A stretch of DNA of 64,000 bases, from contig NZ_PJIO01000003.1 of NCBI RefSeq assembly GCF_002929305.1, positions 1 through 64,000 on the forward strand. Direction: 5' to 3'. This DNA comes from Arthrobacter sp. GMC3 (GTDB lineage: Bacteria; Actinomycetota; Actinomycetes; Actinomycetales; Micrococcaceae). Position numbers and translations under genes: made by a program. Positions 28,023 through 37,088 of the stretch are shown here, in pieces; within the stretch, counting starts at the first letter, position 1, and each line of letters opens with the position of its first letter. The notes beneath the pieces were generated by a model that saw only the letters and a program-made list of their open reading frames with translations, did no database searches and was not told the DNA's origin.

Positions 28023-28822
28023 GGCGCCACTACCAGCGGGCGCAAGGTTGCCAGCATCTTCGCCCCAATCCCCGGGACAGCGTCTAGTTCCTCAGCCGCC
28101 TTGAAAGGGCCGTGGTCCTTTCGCCACTGCACGATCCGTTCTGCCAAGACCGGACCGACACCGGGCAGCACATCGAGCTGGGCTGCGGTGGCCGTATTGA
28201 GGTTGATGAGCCCGCCGGAGCCACCTTTGCGTCCCGGATCCTCGCCCGTCTCGGCTGCACCCACTGAGCTAGAACCGGATGCGCCAAGACCGGATGGGAT
28301 CCCTGCGTCCACCTGCTCCTGGGTGGGCACTAGAATTTGCGCACCATCCTGCACCAGTGCGGCAAGGTTGAGCGCTTGCAACTGGGCCGAGGGCAGGGCT
28401 CCTCCTGCGGCCGTAATGGCTGCGAGCACCCGGCTTCCCGCCGGAAGGCTCACCACCCCCGGGTGCTGCACAGCGCCGACAACATGAACCACGACGCCTG
28501 CCCCGCTCTGCCCCGGCGCAGGCAACGGAACCTCCGACACTGGGGACGATGTCACAGCGGTTGTTCCGGGCGGAGCCGTCCCGGCGGACAGGGGTGGCAC
28601 ACCGAGCTTGGGGGCCTCTTGCGATGCCAATTGTTCCGCGGCACCGGAAACACCAACCTGCTGCAGCCACAGCACGGCGACGACCGCAACCGCAATGGCT
28701 AGCAGGAGGACCACCGCCCGCAGTGAAGTGGTCCAGCGGGGACCCTTGGCCGCGGCTCCCCCGCTCCCGCCCGGCGTACCGGGTGCCGGAGTCCACGCTA
28801 ATTCCTCGCCGTCACCGCCCAT
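28019..28822 (-). CDS. comEA: ComEA-like DNA-binding competence protein
   Basis: Membrane-anchored receptor that binds incoming double-stranded DNA outside the cell and feeds it to ComEC. The 267-residue protein has one membrane segment (about 35-55), a Pro/Ser/Thr-rich stalk and an SLBB domain (VVVHVVGAVQHPGVVSLPAG). The C-terminal double helix-hairpin-helix reads INLNTATAAQLDVLPGVGPV and AEELDAVPGIGAKMLATLRP. The ATG 28822 has poor ribosome-site sequence. Overlap with comEC shows a two-gene operon. Whether this organism is competent is not shown by the sequence. Confidence 0.92.
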   Translation of the reverse strand: MGGDGEELAWTPAPGTPGGSGGAAAKGPRWTTSLRAVVLLLAIAVAVVAVLWLQQVGVSGAAEQLASQEAPKLGVPPLSAGTAPPGTTAVTSSPVSEVPLPAPGQSGAGVVVHVVGAVQHPGVVSLPAGSRVLAAITAAGGALPSAQLQALNLAALVQDGAQILVPTQEQVDAGIPSGLGASGSSSVGAAETGEDPGRKGGSGGLINLNTATAAQLDVLPGVGPVLAERIVQWRKDHGPFKAAEELDAVPGIGAKMLATLRPLVVAP

Positions 28823-28882
28823 GAGATGACGATAAGCACAGCGCCGCGGGGGTCGCGGACCAGGTCCGGCTTTTGTTGACGG

Positions 28883-29872
28883 CTAGGGACCCTGCACGGG
28901 TTGTGGAGGAACGAAGCGTTCCGAAACGACCACTACCAAGGCGCCAAGTCCGGCGTGAGCGGCCAAAACCGCCGGCAGTCGGGTCATGTCGCCGTCGCCA
29001 AGCCCGGGGCAGCGCGCGTGCAGGGAATCGTTGAGGGTGCGGGCTTGCTGCTCATTGCCGAAGTGGTGAAGGCTCACGCGTGCAGTGCCGGGTTCGCGGC
29101 TTGCAATCTCGGCAACGGACAGTGTTTCCAGGCGGGCGATTGCCTTAACGGCGGTTCGAACCTTCTCCAGGGGAACCACTGAGCCATCCCGGATACCCAG
29201 AAGTGGTTTGATGTCCAACACGGTGCCCACCCAGGATGACGCCAAGCTGATGCGTCCGCCCCGGCGTAATTGTTCGAGGCTGGGGACGTAGAAGAACACT
29301 GTTGTGGCGGCCGCAGCGGTTTGCGCGGCGGACAGCACAGCCTCAGCGCCTTCCCCCGCCTCAATGGCGCCAATGGCTGCTTGAACAGCCACCCCCTGAG
29401 CCATCCCCACGGTGCCGGAATCAAGGATCAGCACGGGTAGTTCTGCCCGCCCTGCGGCCAGCTTCGCCGCGTCCAAGGTCCCAGAAAGCTTGCTGGAGAT
29501 GTGGATGGAAACCACCGCATCGAATCCGGCCTCGGCGGCGGCCCGGTAGGCCTTCTCGAACTGTCCCGGTGACGGCCGGGACGTACGCACGGCCGTGCCC
29601 GAGGCCAGGGCGAGAGAAATGTGGGTCTCCAGCTCGGCGTCGTCGTCAGAGAAGACGTCTTCACCAATAATGACCGGCATGGCGACTATTGAAAGCTGTC
29701 CACTGCCACTGTGCGCGTCGACCCACTCCGGAGGCAAGGCCGCAGCAGAATCGGTCACAATGGCGATCCGTGGCCGGGCCGGCTCCTGAAGCTCTGCGGG
29801 GGTGGGACGCGGACGCAGCCGGTGAACTTGATGGCGCAGCCAGTCACGCGCTGAGACAACATCTGCCGCCAT
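28883..29872 (-). CDS. DegV family fatty-acid-binding protein
   Basis: DegV (FakB-type) proteins bind a fatty acid, often presenting it to the FakA kinase. The 329-residue protein has the family start IAIVTDSAAALPPEW, VRTSRPSPGQFEKAYRAA and the diagnostic SIHISSKLSGT. ILDSGTVGMAQG and the C-terminal RGGRIS and IKPLLGIRDG stretches follow. ATG 29872 is chosen: GGAAGG sits about nine bases upstream, whereas the frame start at 29893 precedes the ribosome site. A basic 30-residue N-terminal tail precedes the fold. Its kinase partner is not in this window. Confidence 0.92.
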   Translation of the reverse strand: MAADVVSARDWLRHQVHRLRPRPTPAELQEPARPRIAIVTDSAAALPPEWVDAHSGSGQLSIVAMPVIIGEDVFSDDDAELETHISLALASGTAVRTSRPSPGQFEKAYRAAAEAGFDAVVSIHISSKLSGTLDAAKLAAGRAELPVLILDSGTVGMAQGVAVQAAIGAIEAGEGAEAVLSAAQTAAAATTVFFYVPSLEQLRRGGRISLASSWVGTVLDIKPLLGIRDGSVVPLEKVRTAVKAIARLETLSVAEIASREPGTARVSLHHFGNEQQARTLNDSLHARCPGLGDGDMTRLPAVLAAHAGLGALVVVVSERFVPPQPVQGP

Positions 29873-29896
29873 GACCCGCCACCTTCCCTGCAAAAA

Positions 29897-29932
29897 AGTG
29901 CCCTCCCGGCCCCTGCGGGTCGGGAGGGCACT
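29897..29932 (-). terminator. Intrinsic terminator of leuS
   Basis: A 12-bp perfect stem, AGTGCCCTCCCG and complement, with a 12-base loop. On the minus strand it is followed directly by TTTTTT. It lies 25 bases past the leuS stop and 25 bases before the degV start. Confidence 0.95.
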
Positions 29933-29956
29933 GCTTAGATTATGCCCAAGTACCGC

Positions 29957-32485
29957 TTACGCCGGAACGATATTGACAAGCTTAGGCGCACGCACGATCA
30001 CGGTGCGGATGCCGCGGCCATCAAGGGCTTTCTGAACGACCTCCGAAGCGAGGGCCAGTTCACGGAGTTCATCCTCGGTGATGTCCGGGGAAACCTCCAG
30101 ACGGTCCTTGACCTTGCCTTGGATCTGAACCACGGCGGTGACGCTCTGCTCCACAAGCAGCGCCTCATCCACGGCGGGGAATCCGGCATTGGCCACCGAC
30201 GCCGGGTGGCCCAGCGTGTTCCACATGTCTTCGGCCGTGTAGGGGGCAAAGAGGCTCAGCACAATGGCAACGGCCTCAGCTGCTTCACGGACAGCCGGGT
30301 CAGAGGCGCCGGCACCTGAGTCAATAACCTTGCGTGTCGCGTTGACCAGTTCCATGAGCTTGGCGACCACAACGTTGAACTTGTGGCCTTCCAGCAGCGC
30401 CTTGGTCTCGTGAACGGTGCGGTGCGTCAGTGACCGCAGGGCGGCATCGCCGGTGACCGGGTCCGTACCCGGGGCGCTGTCCACGTCGCGGGCCAATCGC
30501 CAGGCACGGGCCAGGAACTTCGCCGAGCCCGACGGCGAAACATCCGCCCAGTCGACGTCGTCCTCGGGAGGTCCGGCAAAGACCATGGTCAGGCGCACGG
30601 CGTCGACGCCGAACTTGTCCAACTGCTGGCCCAGGTCCACGCCGTTGCCCAGCGACTTGCTCATGGCCTTGCCACCGTTGAGCACCTGGCCCTGGTTCAG
30701 CAGTGCGCTGAAGGGCTCGGTGGCTTCCAGCATGCCCATGTCGTGGATGACCTTGGTGAAGAAGCGGGCGTACAGCAAGTGGAGGATGGCGTGTTCCACG
30801 CCGCCCACGTACTGGCCAACCGGCATCCAGTCATTGATCTTGGCGGGATCGAACGGGCCTTCGGTGAAGTCAGGAGAGGCAAAACGCAGGAAGTACCAGG
30901 AGGAATCCACGAACGTGTCCATGGTGTCGGTGTCGCGCTTGGCGGCACCGCCACACTGCGGGCAGTCCACGTTGACCCAGTCCGAGGCCGCGGCCAGGGG
31001 CGAGGTGCCCTTCGGGGACAGGTCCTCGCCGCGCAGGTTCTCCGGCAGGCCCACAGGCAGCTGGTCGTCGGGAACCGGGACCTCGCCACAGTCAGCGCAG
31101 TGGATGATCGGGATCGGCGTGCCCCAAAAACGCTGGCGGGAGAGCAGCCAATCGCGCAGGCGGAAGTTCACGAATTTCTTGCCGGTGCCCAGCTTTTCCA
31201 GGACGTCAATCGCGGCCGGGATGCCTTCTGCCTTGGAGAGGCCGTTTAGCTCGCCGGAGTTGATCAGTGTGCCTTCGCCCGTGCTGGCAACGCCCGTTTC
31301 CGCGGGGTCTTCCATGCCGGTGTCCAGAACTGCCCGGACTGGCAGGTCGAATGCCTTGGCGAAGTCCAGGTCACGCTGGTCGTGGGCGGGGACCGCCATG
31401 ATGGCGCCTGTCCCGTAGTCGGCCAGCACGTAGTCGGCGGCCCAGACGGGCAGCTTCTCAGACGTCAGCGGGTTGATGGCGTAGCGGCCCGTAAAGACAC
31501 CTGTCTTGGGACGCTCGGTGGACTGGCGCTCAATGTCGCTCAGTGCCTTGACCTGTTCACGGTACTCGCTGAGGGCTTCGGCATGCTCGGCGGTGACCAG
31601 CTCGAGGGCCAGCGGCGCATCGGCGGCAACCACAAAGAAGGTTGCCCCGTACAGGGTGTCGGGGCGGGTGGTGAAGACTGTCAGCTCCTGGGCAGCCTTA
31701 CCCTCCCCCGCGGCTTCAATGGCGAAGGTGACGTGGGCGCCCTCGGAACGGCCGATCCAGTTCTTCTGCATGGCCAGCACGCGGTCCGGCCAGTGGCCCT
31801 TCAGCGCGTCCATGTCATCGAGCAGGCGGTCGGCGTAGTCGGTGATCTTGAAGTACCACTGGTTCAGGGACTTTTTGGTCACAATGGTGCCGCAGCGTTC
31901 GCAGGCGCCGTTGACGACCTGTTCGTTGGCCAGCACGGTCTGGTCCTTGGGGCACCAGTTGACGGGAGAATTCTTGCGGTAGGCCAGCCCGCGCTCATAG
32001 AAACGCTTGAACAGCCACTGAGTCCACCGGTAGTACTCGGGGTCTGAGGTCTGCAGGCGGCGTGACCAGTCCACGGAGATGGCGTAGCGCTTGAACGACT
32101 CCGCCTGGGTGTCGATGTTGGCATACGTCCACTCGCTGGGGTGGGCATTGCGCTTGATGGCGGCGTTCTCGGCGGGCAGGCCAAAGGAGTCCCAGCCGAT
32201 CGGGTGCAGCACGTCATAGCCGAGCTGGCGCCAGTAGCGGGAAACGACGTCGCCCATGGCGAATGCTTCGGCGTGGCCCATGTGAAGGTCGCCCGAGGGG
32301 TACGGGAACATGTCAAGGACGTAGCGGCGTTCCTTGGAACCGTCGTCAAGAGGCGTGAAAACCTTTAGATCGTCCCAGATGGCCGGCCATTTGGCTTCCA
32401 TTGCGGCGAAATTGTAGACGCCCTCTTCGCTGTTTTCTTCAGTCTGGGACTGCACGCTCACGTACCCTGCCTTTTCGTTCATCAT
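29957..32485 (-). CDS. leuS: Leucyl-tRNA synthetase
   Basis: Class I synthetase that charges tRNA-Leu. The 842-residue protein has [11 protein letters not shown] with the HIGH-type motif HMGH at 68-71, the CP1 editing domain ([31 protein letters not shown]) and [15 protein letters not shown]. Zinc-like cysteine pairs CADCG and CPQCG are present. The KMSKS-type loop reads GKAMSKS at about 605-611. It ends in the anticodon-binding helical domain and a C-terminal tRNA-interacting domain. The first two codons are both possible starts. A leader peptide with three Leu codons and a terminator hairpin lies upstream (32556-32624), pointing to leucine-responsive attenuation. Confidence 0.97.
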   Translation of the reverse strand: MMNEKAGYVSVQSQTEENSEEGVYNFAAMEAKWPAIWDDLKVFTPLDDGSKERRYVLDMFPYPSGDLHMGHAEAFAMGDVVSRYWRQLGYDVLHPIGWDSFGLPAENAAIKRNAHPSEWTYANIDTQAESFKRYAISVDWSRRLQTSDPEYYRWTQWLFKRFYERGLAYRKNSPVNWCPKDQTVLANEQVVNGACERCGTIVTKKSLNQWYFKITDYADRLLDDMDALKGHWPDRVLAMQKNWIGRSEGAHVTFAIEAAGEGKAAQELTVFTTRPDTLYGATFFVVAADAPLALELVTAEHAEALSEYREQVKALSDIERQSTERPKTGVFTGRYAINPLTSEKLPVWAADYVLADYGTGAIMAVPAHDQRDLDFAKAFDLPVRAVLDTGMEDPAETGVASTGEGTLINSGELNGLSKAEGIPAAIDVLEKLGTGKKFVNFRLRDWLLSRQRFWGTPIPIIHCADCGEVPVPDDQLPVGLPENLRGEDLSPKGTSPLAAASDWVNVDCPQCGGAAKRDTDTMDTFVDSSWYFLRFASPDFTEGPFDPAKINDWMPVGQYVGGVEHAILHLLYARFFTKVIHDMGMLEATEPFSALLNQGQVLNGGKAMSKSLGNGVDLGQQLDKFGVDAVRLTMVFAGPPEDDVDWADVSPSGSAKFLARAWRLARDVDSAPGTDPVTGDAALRSLTHRTVHETKALLEGHKFNVVVAKLMELVNATRKVIDSGAGASDPAVREAAEAVAIVLSLFAPYTAEDMWNTLGHPASVANAGFPAVDEALLVEQSVTAVVQIQGKVKDRLEVSPDITEDELRELALASEVVQKALDGRGIRTVIVRAPKLVNIVPA

Positions 32486-32555
32486 TGGCTTCTTGCACCG
32501 TCTCGCTATTTACGCCGTCACGCTATTTACGCTGTCAAGCTCTTTACACACAAAA

Positions 32556-32598
32556 GCCCCTCGACTCAGCAAGGGGCGGCCGCAAAAGTATTTGCGGC
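32556..32598 (-). terminator. Attenuator hairpins in the leuS leader
   Basis: On the minus strand, right after the leader-peptide stop, GCCGCAAA-TACT-TTTGCGGC folds as an 8-bp hairpin (32598-32579). It is followed by GCCCCT, a 10-base loop and AGGGGC (32577-32556), then TTTTGTGTGT. The second hairpin has the form of an intrinsic terminator 70 bases before leuS. Part of the leader ORF (AAGCCTC) can alternatively pair with the 3' arm of the terminator (GAGGGGCTT), as expected of an attenuator. Confidence 0.7.
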
Positions 32599-32624
32599 TA
32601 TCTAAGGAGGAGGCTTGTATGCAT
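32598..32624 (-). CDS. leuS leader peptide MHTSLLLR
   Basis: An eight-residue ORF on the minus strand: ATG CAT ACA AGC CTC CTC CTT AGA TAG. Three consecutive Leu codons stand just before the stop. GGAAAG immediately precedes the ATG, and a -10-like TAAAGT lies six bases upstream of the ATG, so the leader could even be leaderless. Ribosome stalling at the Leu codons when Leu-tRNA is scarce would block the first hairpin and disturb the terminator that follows. The call rests on design and on its place directly ahead of leuS. Confidence 0.75.
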   Translation of the reverse strand: MHTSLLLR

Positions 32625-32697
32625 CTTTCCACTTTAGCGCACATACAAAACTAAATAGTAAGTCTGGCAACGGCGGAAATAGGCCGAACGCAACGCG

Positions 32698-32787
32698 CCG
32701 CAGCAACCGAAGTCGAGAAGGGGGCCGGGAGCGGCTTCGGGCGCCCGCGAAGCGGGCGGGCCCCCTTCTCGACGGAGGTTGCTGCGG
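32698..32787 (-). terminator. 90-base compound hairpin downstream of glpK
   Basis: Outer arms pair CCGCAGCAACC with GGTTGCTGCGG (11 bp). A 3-base mismatch (GAA/GGA) is followed by 15 bp from GTCGAGAAGGGGGCC. The apical loop holds an inner CGCCCGC-GAA-GCGGGCG hairpin. It lies 17 bases after the glpK stop and upstream of the leuS leader, so it most likely ends glp transcription. No U-run follows. Confidence 0.75.
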
Positions 32788-32804
32788 CACATACGCCTTA
32801 CTCG

Positions 32805-34319
32805 CTAGAGCACGTCCTCGTCGACCCAATCCATGGACTTGGTAACAGCTTTCTTCCACAAACGCATCTGGCGGTCACGCTCTGCGGAGTCCATGTTCGG
32901 CTCCCAGCGCTTGTCCTCGGCCCAGTTGGAGGAAAGCTCCCCCAGACCGTTCCAGAACCCAACGGCCAGACCTGCGGCATAGGCCGCACCCAAGGCCGTG
33001 GTCTCGGTGACCTTGGGCCGGATGACAGGTACGCCGAGGATGTCGGCCTGGAACTGCATCAACGCGTCGTTGGCGACCATGCCGCCGTCGACCTTCAGCT
33101 CGGTCAGGTCCACGCCCGAGTCGGCGTTGACAGCGTCAAGCACCTCTCGGGTCTGGAACGCTGTGGCTTCCAACGCTGCCCGGGCAATGTGGTTCTTGTT
33201 CACAAAGCGGGTCAGCCCGACAATGGCACCGCGGGCGTCGGCACGCCAGTACGGTGCGAACAGGCCGGAGAATGCCGGCACGATGTACACGCCGCCGTTG
33301 TTTTCCACGGCAGCGGCCAGCGTCTCAACTTCCGGCGCGGAGCTGATCATGCCGATGTTGTCGCGCAGCCACTGGATCAGCGAACCGGTGACGGCGATGG
33401 AACCCTCAAGGGCGTAATGGGGCTTGGCATCGCCAAGCTTGTAGCCCAGGGTGGTGAGCAGGCCGTTCTTGGAGTGAACGATTTCCTCGCCCGTGTTGAA
33501 GATCAGGAAACAGCCGGTGCCGTAGGTGTTCTTGGCCTCGCCGGCTTCAAACGCGGCCTGACCAAAGGTGGCCGCCTGCTGGTCACCAAGGATGCCAGCC
33601 ACGGGAACTTCACGCAGCAACTGCGAGGTGTGGACGTGGCCGTAGACCTCGGAAGAGGACTTGATGGCGGGCATCATGGACTTCGGCACGCCAAAGACGG
33701 CCAAGATATCGTCATCCCACGCCAGCGTCTCCAGATCCATGAACAGTGTGCGGGAGGCGTTGGTGACGTCAGTGATGTGCACGCCGCCGTCGGGCCCACC
33801 TGTCAGGTTCCAGGTGACCCAGCTGTCCGTGTTGCCAAAGAGCAGGTCACCGGCCTCCGCCTTGGCCCGTGCACCCTCGACGTTGTCCAGGATCCACTTA
33901 ATCTTGGTGCCGGAGAAGTAAGTGGCCAGGGGCAGTCCCACCTTGGACTTGAAACGCTCCACGCCGCCGTCGGCCGCCAGCTCGTCCACGATGTCCTGCG
34001 TGCGAGTGTCCTGCCAGACGATGGCGTTGTACACGGGCACGCCGGTGTTCTTGTCCCAGACGACGGCGGTCTCACGCTGGTTCGTGATGCCAACGCCGAC
34101 GATGTCGTGGCGGGTCAGGTTGGCCTGCGCCAAGGCGGTGCCAATCACCTCGCGGGTGTTGTTCCAGATTTCGGTGGCATTGTGCTCCACCCAGCCGGCC
34201 TTGGGGAAGATCTGCTCGTGCTCGAGCTGCCCGGTGGAAACAATGTTGCCGTCATGATCGAAAACGATCGCCCGGCTACTGGTGGTTCCCTGATCAATTG
34301 CGATTACATATTGTGACAT
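32805..34319 (-). CDS. glpK: Glycerol kinase
   Basis: Phosphorylates glycerol with ATP to glycerol 3-phosphate in the cytoplasm. The 504-residue FGGY kinase has the N-terminal [34 protein letters not shown], and IVWQDTRT for substrate binding. The C-terminal ATPase lobe has [17 protein letters not shown] and [19 protein letters not shown] 34319 is preferred: AGGA lies eight bases upstream and the first in-frame codon is a TTG just before it. It follows glpF after about 45 bases, so substrate entry and phosphorylation are co-expressed. Confidence 0.97.
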   Translation of the reverse strand: MSQYVIAIDQGTTSSRAIVFDHDGNIVSTGQLEHEQIFPKAGWVEHNATEIWNNTREVIGTALAQANLTRHDIVGVGITNQRETAVVWDKNTGVPVYNAIVWQDTRTQDIVDELAADGGVERFKSKVGLPLATYFSGTKIKWILDNVEGARAKAEAGDLLFGNTDSWVTWNLTGGPDGGVHITDVTNASRTLFMDLETLAWDDDILAVFGVPKSMMPAIKSSSEVYGHVHTSQLLREVPVAGILGDQQAATFGQAAFEAGEAKNTYGTGCFLIFNTGEEIVHSKNGLLTTLGYKLGDAKPHYALEGSIAVTGSLIQWLRDNIGMISSAPEVETLAAAVENNGGVYIVPAFSGLFAPYWRADARGAIVGLTRFVNKNHIARAALEATAFQTREVLDAVNADSGVDLTELKVDGGMVANDALMQFQADILGVPVIRPKVTETTALGAAYAAGLAVGFWNGLGELSSNWAEDKRWEPNMDSAERDRQMRLWKKAVTKSMDWVDEDVL

Positions 34320-34364
34320 CAAAAGTTTCCTTTGTTAGTACTACAGCAATGCATGGCGTTTGTT

Positions 34365-35117
34365 TTAGGAAGCTGCGGCTACCAGTGAAGGCATCCAGTG
34401 CGTCATGAGGCCACCCAAGGCACCACCGATCAACGGTCCAACAACCGGAACCCAGGCGTAGCTCCAGTCACTGGAACCCTTGCCTTTGATGGGGAGCAGG
34501 GCGTGGGCGATGCGCGGGCCAAGGTCACGTGCCGGGTTGATGGCGTAGCCGGTGGGTCCACCGAGGGACGCACCGATACCAACAACCAACAGTGCGACCG
34601 GAAGCGGACCAAGTCCACTTACGCCACCACCGAAGTGCAAGATCACGAAGACCAGCACAAAGGTGCCGATGATCTCTGTGACAACGTTCCAGCCGTAGCT
34701 GCGGATGGCCGGCCCCGTGGAGAAGACACCCAGTTTGGTAGCAGCATCTGGCTCGTTGTCGAAGTGCTGCTTGTACGCCAACCAGCACACCACTGCACCG
34801 ATGAACGCACCAAGCATTTCACCACCGAAGTAGGTCATGGTGGAGGCAAATGAGACGGCTACGTTTGGTGCATAGTCTGCTGCACCGCTGGAGAGCAGCC
34901 CCACTGTTACGGCCGGGTTCAGGTGCGCGCCGGACTTAGCGGCAACAAAGACACCAGCCATAACGGCAAGACCCCAACCCCAGTTGACGAGGAGAAACCC
35001 GCCGGCGTTGCCTTTCGTGCCCTTGAGTGCAACGTTTGCCACGACGCCACAACCCAGCAGGGTGAGCATCATGGTTCCCATCACTTCCGAGAGAAACACA
35101 ATTCCAAGAGACATCAT
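34365..35117 (-). CDS. glpF: Glycerol uptake facilitator (MIP/aquaglyceroporin)
   Basis: Channel for passive glycerol entry. The 250-residue protein has six hydrophobic segments and both NPA boxes of the MIP family: HLNPAVTVGL in the first half and YAINPARDLGPR in the second. The Asp-Arg after the second box (NPARD) is the glycerol-channel form. AAGGAG lies five bases before the first of two ATG codons. It sits between glpD and glpK on one strand and is very probably part of one glycerol operon. Confidence 0.96.
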   Translation of the reverse strand: MMSLGIVFLSEVMGTMMLTLLGCGVVANVALKGTKGNAGGFLLVNWGWGLAVMAGVFVAAKSGAHLNPAVTVGLLSSGAADYAPNVAVSFASTMTYFGGEMLGAFIGAVVCWLAYKQHFDNEPDAATKLGVFSTGPAIRSYGWNVVTEIIGTFVLVFVILHFGGGVSGLGPLPVALLVVGIGASLGGPTGYAINPARDLGPRIAHALLPIKGKGSSDWSYAWVPVVGPLIGGALGGLMTHWMPSLVAAAS

Positions 35118-35196
35118 TGACTCCTTCTATATATTCACTTAGGAAAGCGGAACGCGAGTGATCCGCTGTTCTTGAGCCCCCTTTGCCCCAGGGGCG

Positions 35197-36969
35197 TCAG
35201 GCAATCAAGCTTTGAACCTGGACACCGTGGAAACGGGCCAGAATACTTTGGGCGTGGCTGATTTCTTCGGCGATCTTTGTCTCCGACCAGCCCAGGGGGC
35301 CGGCCAGTGCGGAGGCCGTTTCAGCCAGCAATTCGCTGGTGACCAGTCCACGGAAGGCCAAGGATGTGCGGCGAATCAGCACGTCGATGAGGTGGCCGAT
35401 CTGTTCGTTTTCCACCATGAAGGCGATCTCTCGCTTGCTCAGCTCGTGAGTGGAATCGAAAGCTTCGTCGTCCCCATCAGCGAGGTAAGCCAGGACGGCC
35501 TCGGCGCGGGTGCCATAACGGGTCAACAGCACCCCGGCACGGGCGGCGTCGATCGTGTCGCTGACATGGGAGGCGATCCAGGCTTCAATTCCGGCGTCGT
35601 CCGCGGGGAAGTTGGCACCGCCGCCGATGGGGAGCTTGGCAGTGGAAGTTTTTCGTTCAACGCCCAAGATGGCCAGGACGTCGTTGCTCATGTGTTCGGC
35701 CAGGGCACGGAAGGTGGTCCATTTCCCGCCGACCAGGCTGAGTACGGGAACCGTGGCTCCGCCGACTGCACGATCTGCCCGCTCAATGCGGTAGTCACGG
35801 GAGACGAAGCCGGGTGCGGTTTCATCGTGCCGCGGCAGCGGGCGGACGCCGGCGAAGCTGTAGACGATTTCCTCGCGGGTGACCTTGATGGCAGGGAACA
35901 CGTGGCCGATCAAATCGAAGAAGTAGTCAATCTCCTCTTCCGTGCAAACTGCGTCCTTGGACATGTCGGCGTCGACGTCGGTGGTGCCGACCAGGACCCT
36001 GTCCCCCATGGGGTAGATCAGCACAATGCGGCCGTCGGTGTGCTCGAAGAAGATTTCGCGCCCGTGGCAGGCTGCCAGGAGTTGGGGGTGGTCAAGGACG
36101 ATGTGAGAGCCCTTGGTGCCGCCCATGAACTTGGTCAGCGCACCCATGGCGGTGTTGGTTTCATCTACCCAGGCGCCTGTCGTGTTCACGATGACGTCGG
36201 CGGTAAACGTGAACGACTCCCCGGTGAGCTGGTCGGTGAGTTCGACGCCGTCGTCGTTGATGGAGGTCACTGCCAGGTAGTTGGTGGCACGGGCGTTGGC
36301 GGTGCCGTCTGCCAGCCCCGCCTTCTCGCCATCCTGGAGCACGTCCAGGGTGAGTCGCTCGGGATTGTGCACGGAGGCGTCGTAATAGGTGGCCGCGTAC
36401 TTGATCTTCGGATCCAGGTCGGGCAGTTCGGCCAGAGCTTTGGCGCGGCCCTTGAACTCGTGGCGGGGTACGGTGCCACCATCACGTGAGAAGGCGTCGT
36501 ACATGGTCAGGCCGGCCTTGATCAGGAACGCGCCGCGCTCCTGCGGCTTGCCCTGCTTGTGCGTGAGGAAGCGCACGGGTGCGGCCATGATGCCGGAGAA
36601 GGTGCTGAAAATCGGGATGGTGGTCTGCAGCGGCTTGACGTAATGCGGCGCAATCTTCAGCAAACGATTCCGTTCAACCACGGATTCCTTCACCAAACGG
36701 AACTCGCCGTTTTCCAGGTAGCGGATGCCACCATGGATCATGTGCGAGGAGGCACCAGAGGCACCTTGGCAGTAGTCGCCGCGCTCCACCAGGGTCACGT
36801 CGACTCCCTGCAATGCAAGATCACGGAAGGTTCCGACGCCGTTGATGCCGCCACCAATAATCAAAACCTTGGCATGCGGGCGCTCACGCATGGCTTGCAC
36901 CCCAGGACGCACAGCTACCTGCGGATCGGTAGCTTCTGTGTTCTTGCCGGCATTACCAAGGATTCTCAA
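35197..36969 (-). CDS. glpD: Glycerol-3-phosphate dehydrogenase, FAD-dependent
   Basis: Oxidises glycerol 3-phosphate to dihydroxyacetone phosphate and passes electrons to the quinone pool at the membrane. The 590-residue flavoprotein has the FAD dinucleotide fold VLIIGGGINGVGTFRDLALQ and the GASGASSHMIHGGIRYLE motif. GTTDVDADMSK and the C-terminal DAO_C domain follow. It starts at TTG 36969 with GAGG five bases upstream. A GC-rich GCCCC/GGGGC hairpin-forming stretch follows its stop before glpF. It is divergent from the SorC-type regulator across a 119-base promoter region. Confidence 0.96.
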   Translation of the reverse strand: MRILGNAGKNTEATDPQVAVRPGVQAMRERPHAKVLIIGGGINGVGTFRDLALQGVDVTLVERGDYCQGASGASSHMIHGGIRYLENGEFRLVKESVVERNRLLKIAPHYVKPLQTTIPIFSTFSGIMAAPVRFLTHKQGKPQERGAFLIKAGLTMYDAFSRDGGTVPRHEFKGRAKALAELPDLDPKIKYAATYYDASVHNPERLTLDVLQDGEKAGLADGTANARATNYLAVTSINDDGVELTDQLTGESFTFTADVIVNTTGAWVDETNTAMGALTKFMGGTKGSHIVLDHPQLLAACHGREIFFEHTDGRIVLIYPMGDRVLVGTTDVDADMSKDAVCTEEEIDYFFDLIGHVFPAIKVTREEIVYSFAGVRPLPRHDETAPGFVSRDYRIERADRAVGGATVPVLSLVGGKWTTFRALAEHMSNDVLAILGVERKTSTAKLPIGGGANFPADDAGIEAWIASHVSDTIDAARAGVLLTRYGTRAEAVLAYLADGDDEAFDSTHELSKREIAFMVENEQIGHLIDVLIRRTSLAFRGLVTSELLAETASALAGPLGWSETKIAEEISHAQSILARFHGVQVQSLIA

Positions 36970-37057
36970 CTTGACCTCATTCGAGTCCCGTTACTTTGCG
37001 CCAATGACGCCTGTTCCCATTATTGTTTGAACAGATGGAAAATATAGTCAACATCCT

Positions 37058-37071
37058 TGCACAAACGTGCA
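37058..37071. promoter_or_regulatory. Inverted repeat in the glpD/regulator intergenic region, possible operator
   Basis: TGCAC-AAAC-GTGCA lies 17 bases before the regulator start in the 119-base divergent region, which is AT-rich compared with the flanks. Position and symmetry suit a binding site for the neighbouring SorC-type protein. This is inferred only. Confidence 0.45.
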
Positions 37072-37088
37072 GAAAGGTCTGAGTTCTT

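Noticed and set aside
32486..32804. T-box riboswitch before leuS
   Set aside because: No stem I specifier loop or T-box core sequence is seen; the Leu-codon ORF with terminator explains the region better.
35212..36489. 425-residue plus-strand frame over glpD
   Set aside because: Antisense shadow of glpD; high-GC coding produces such open frames.
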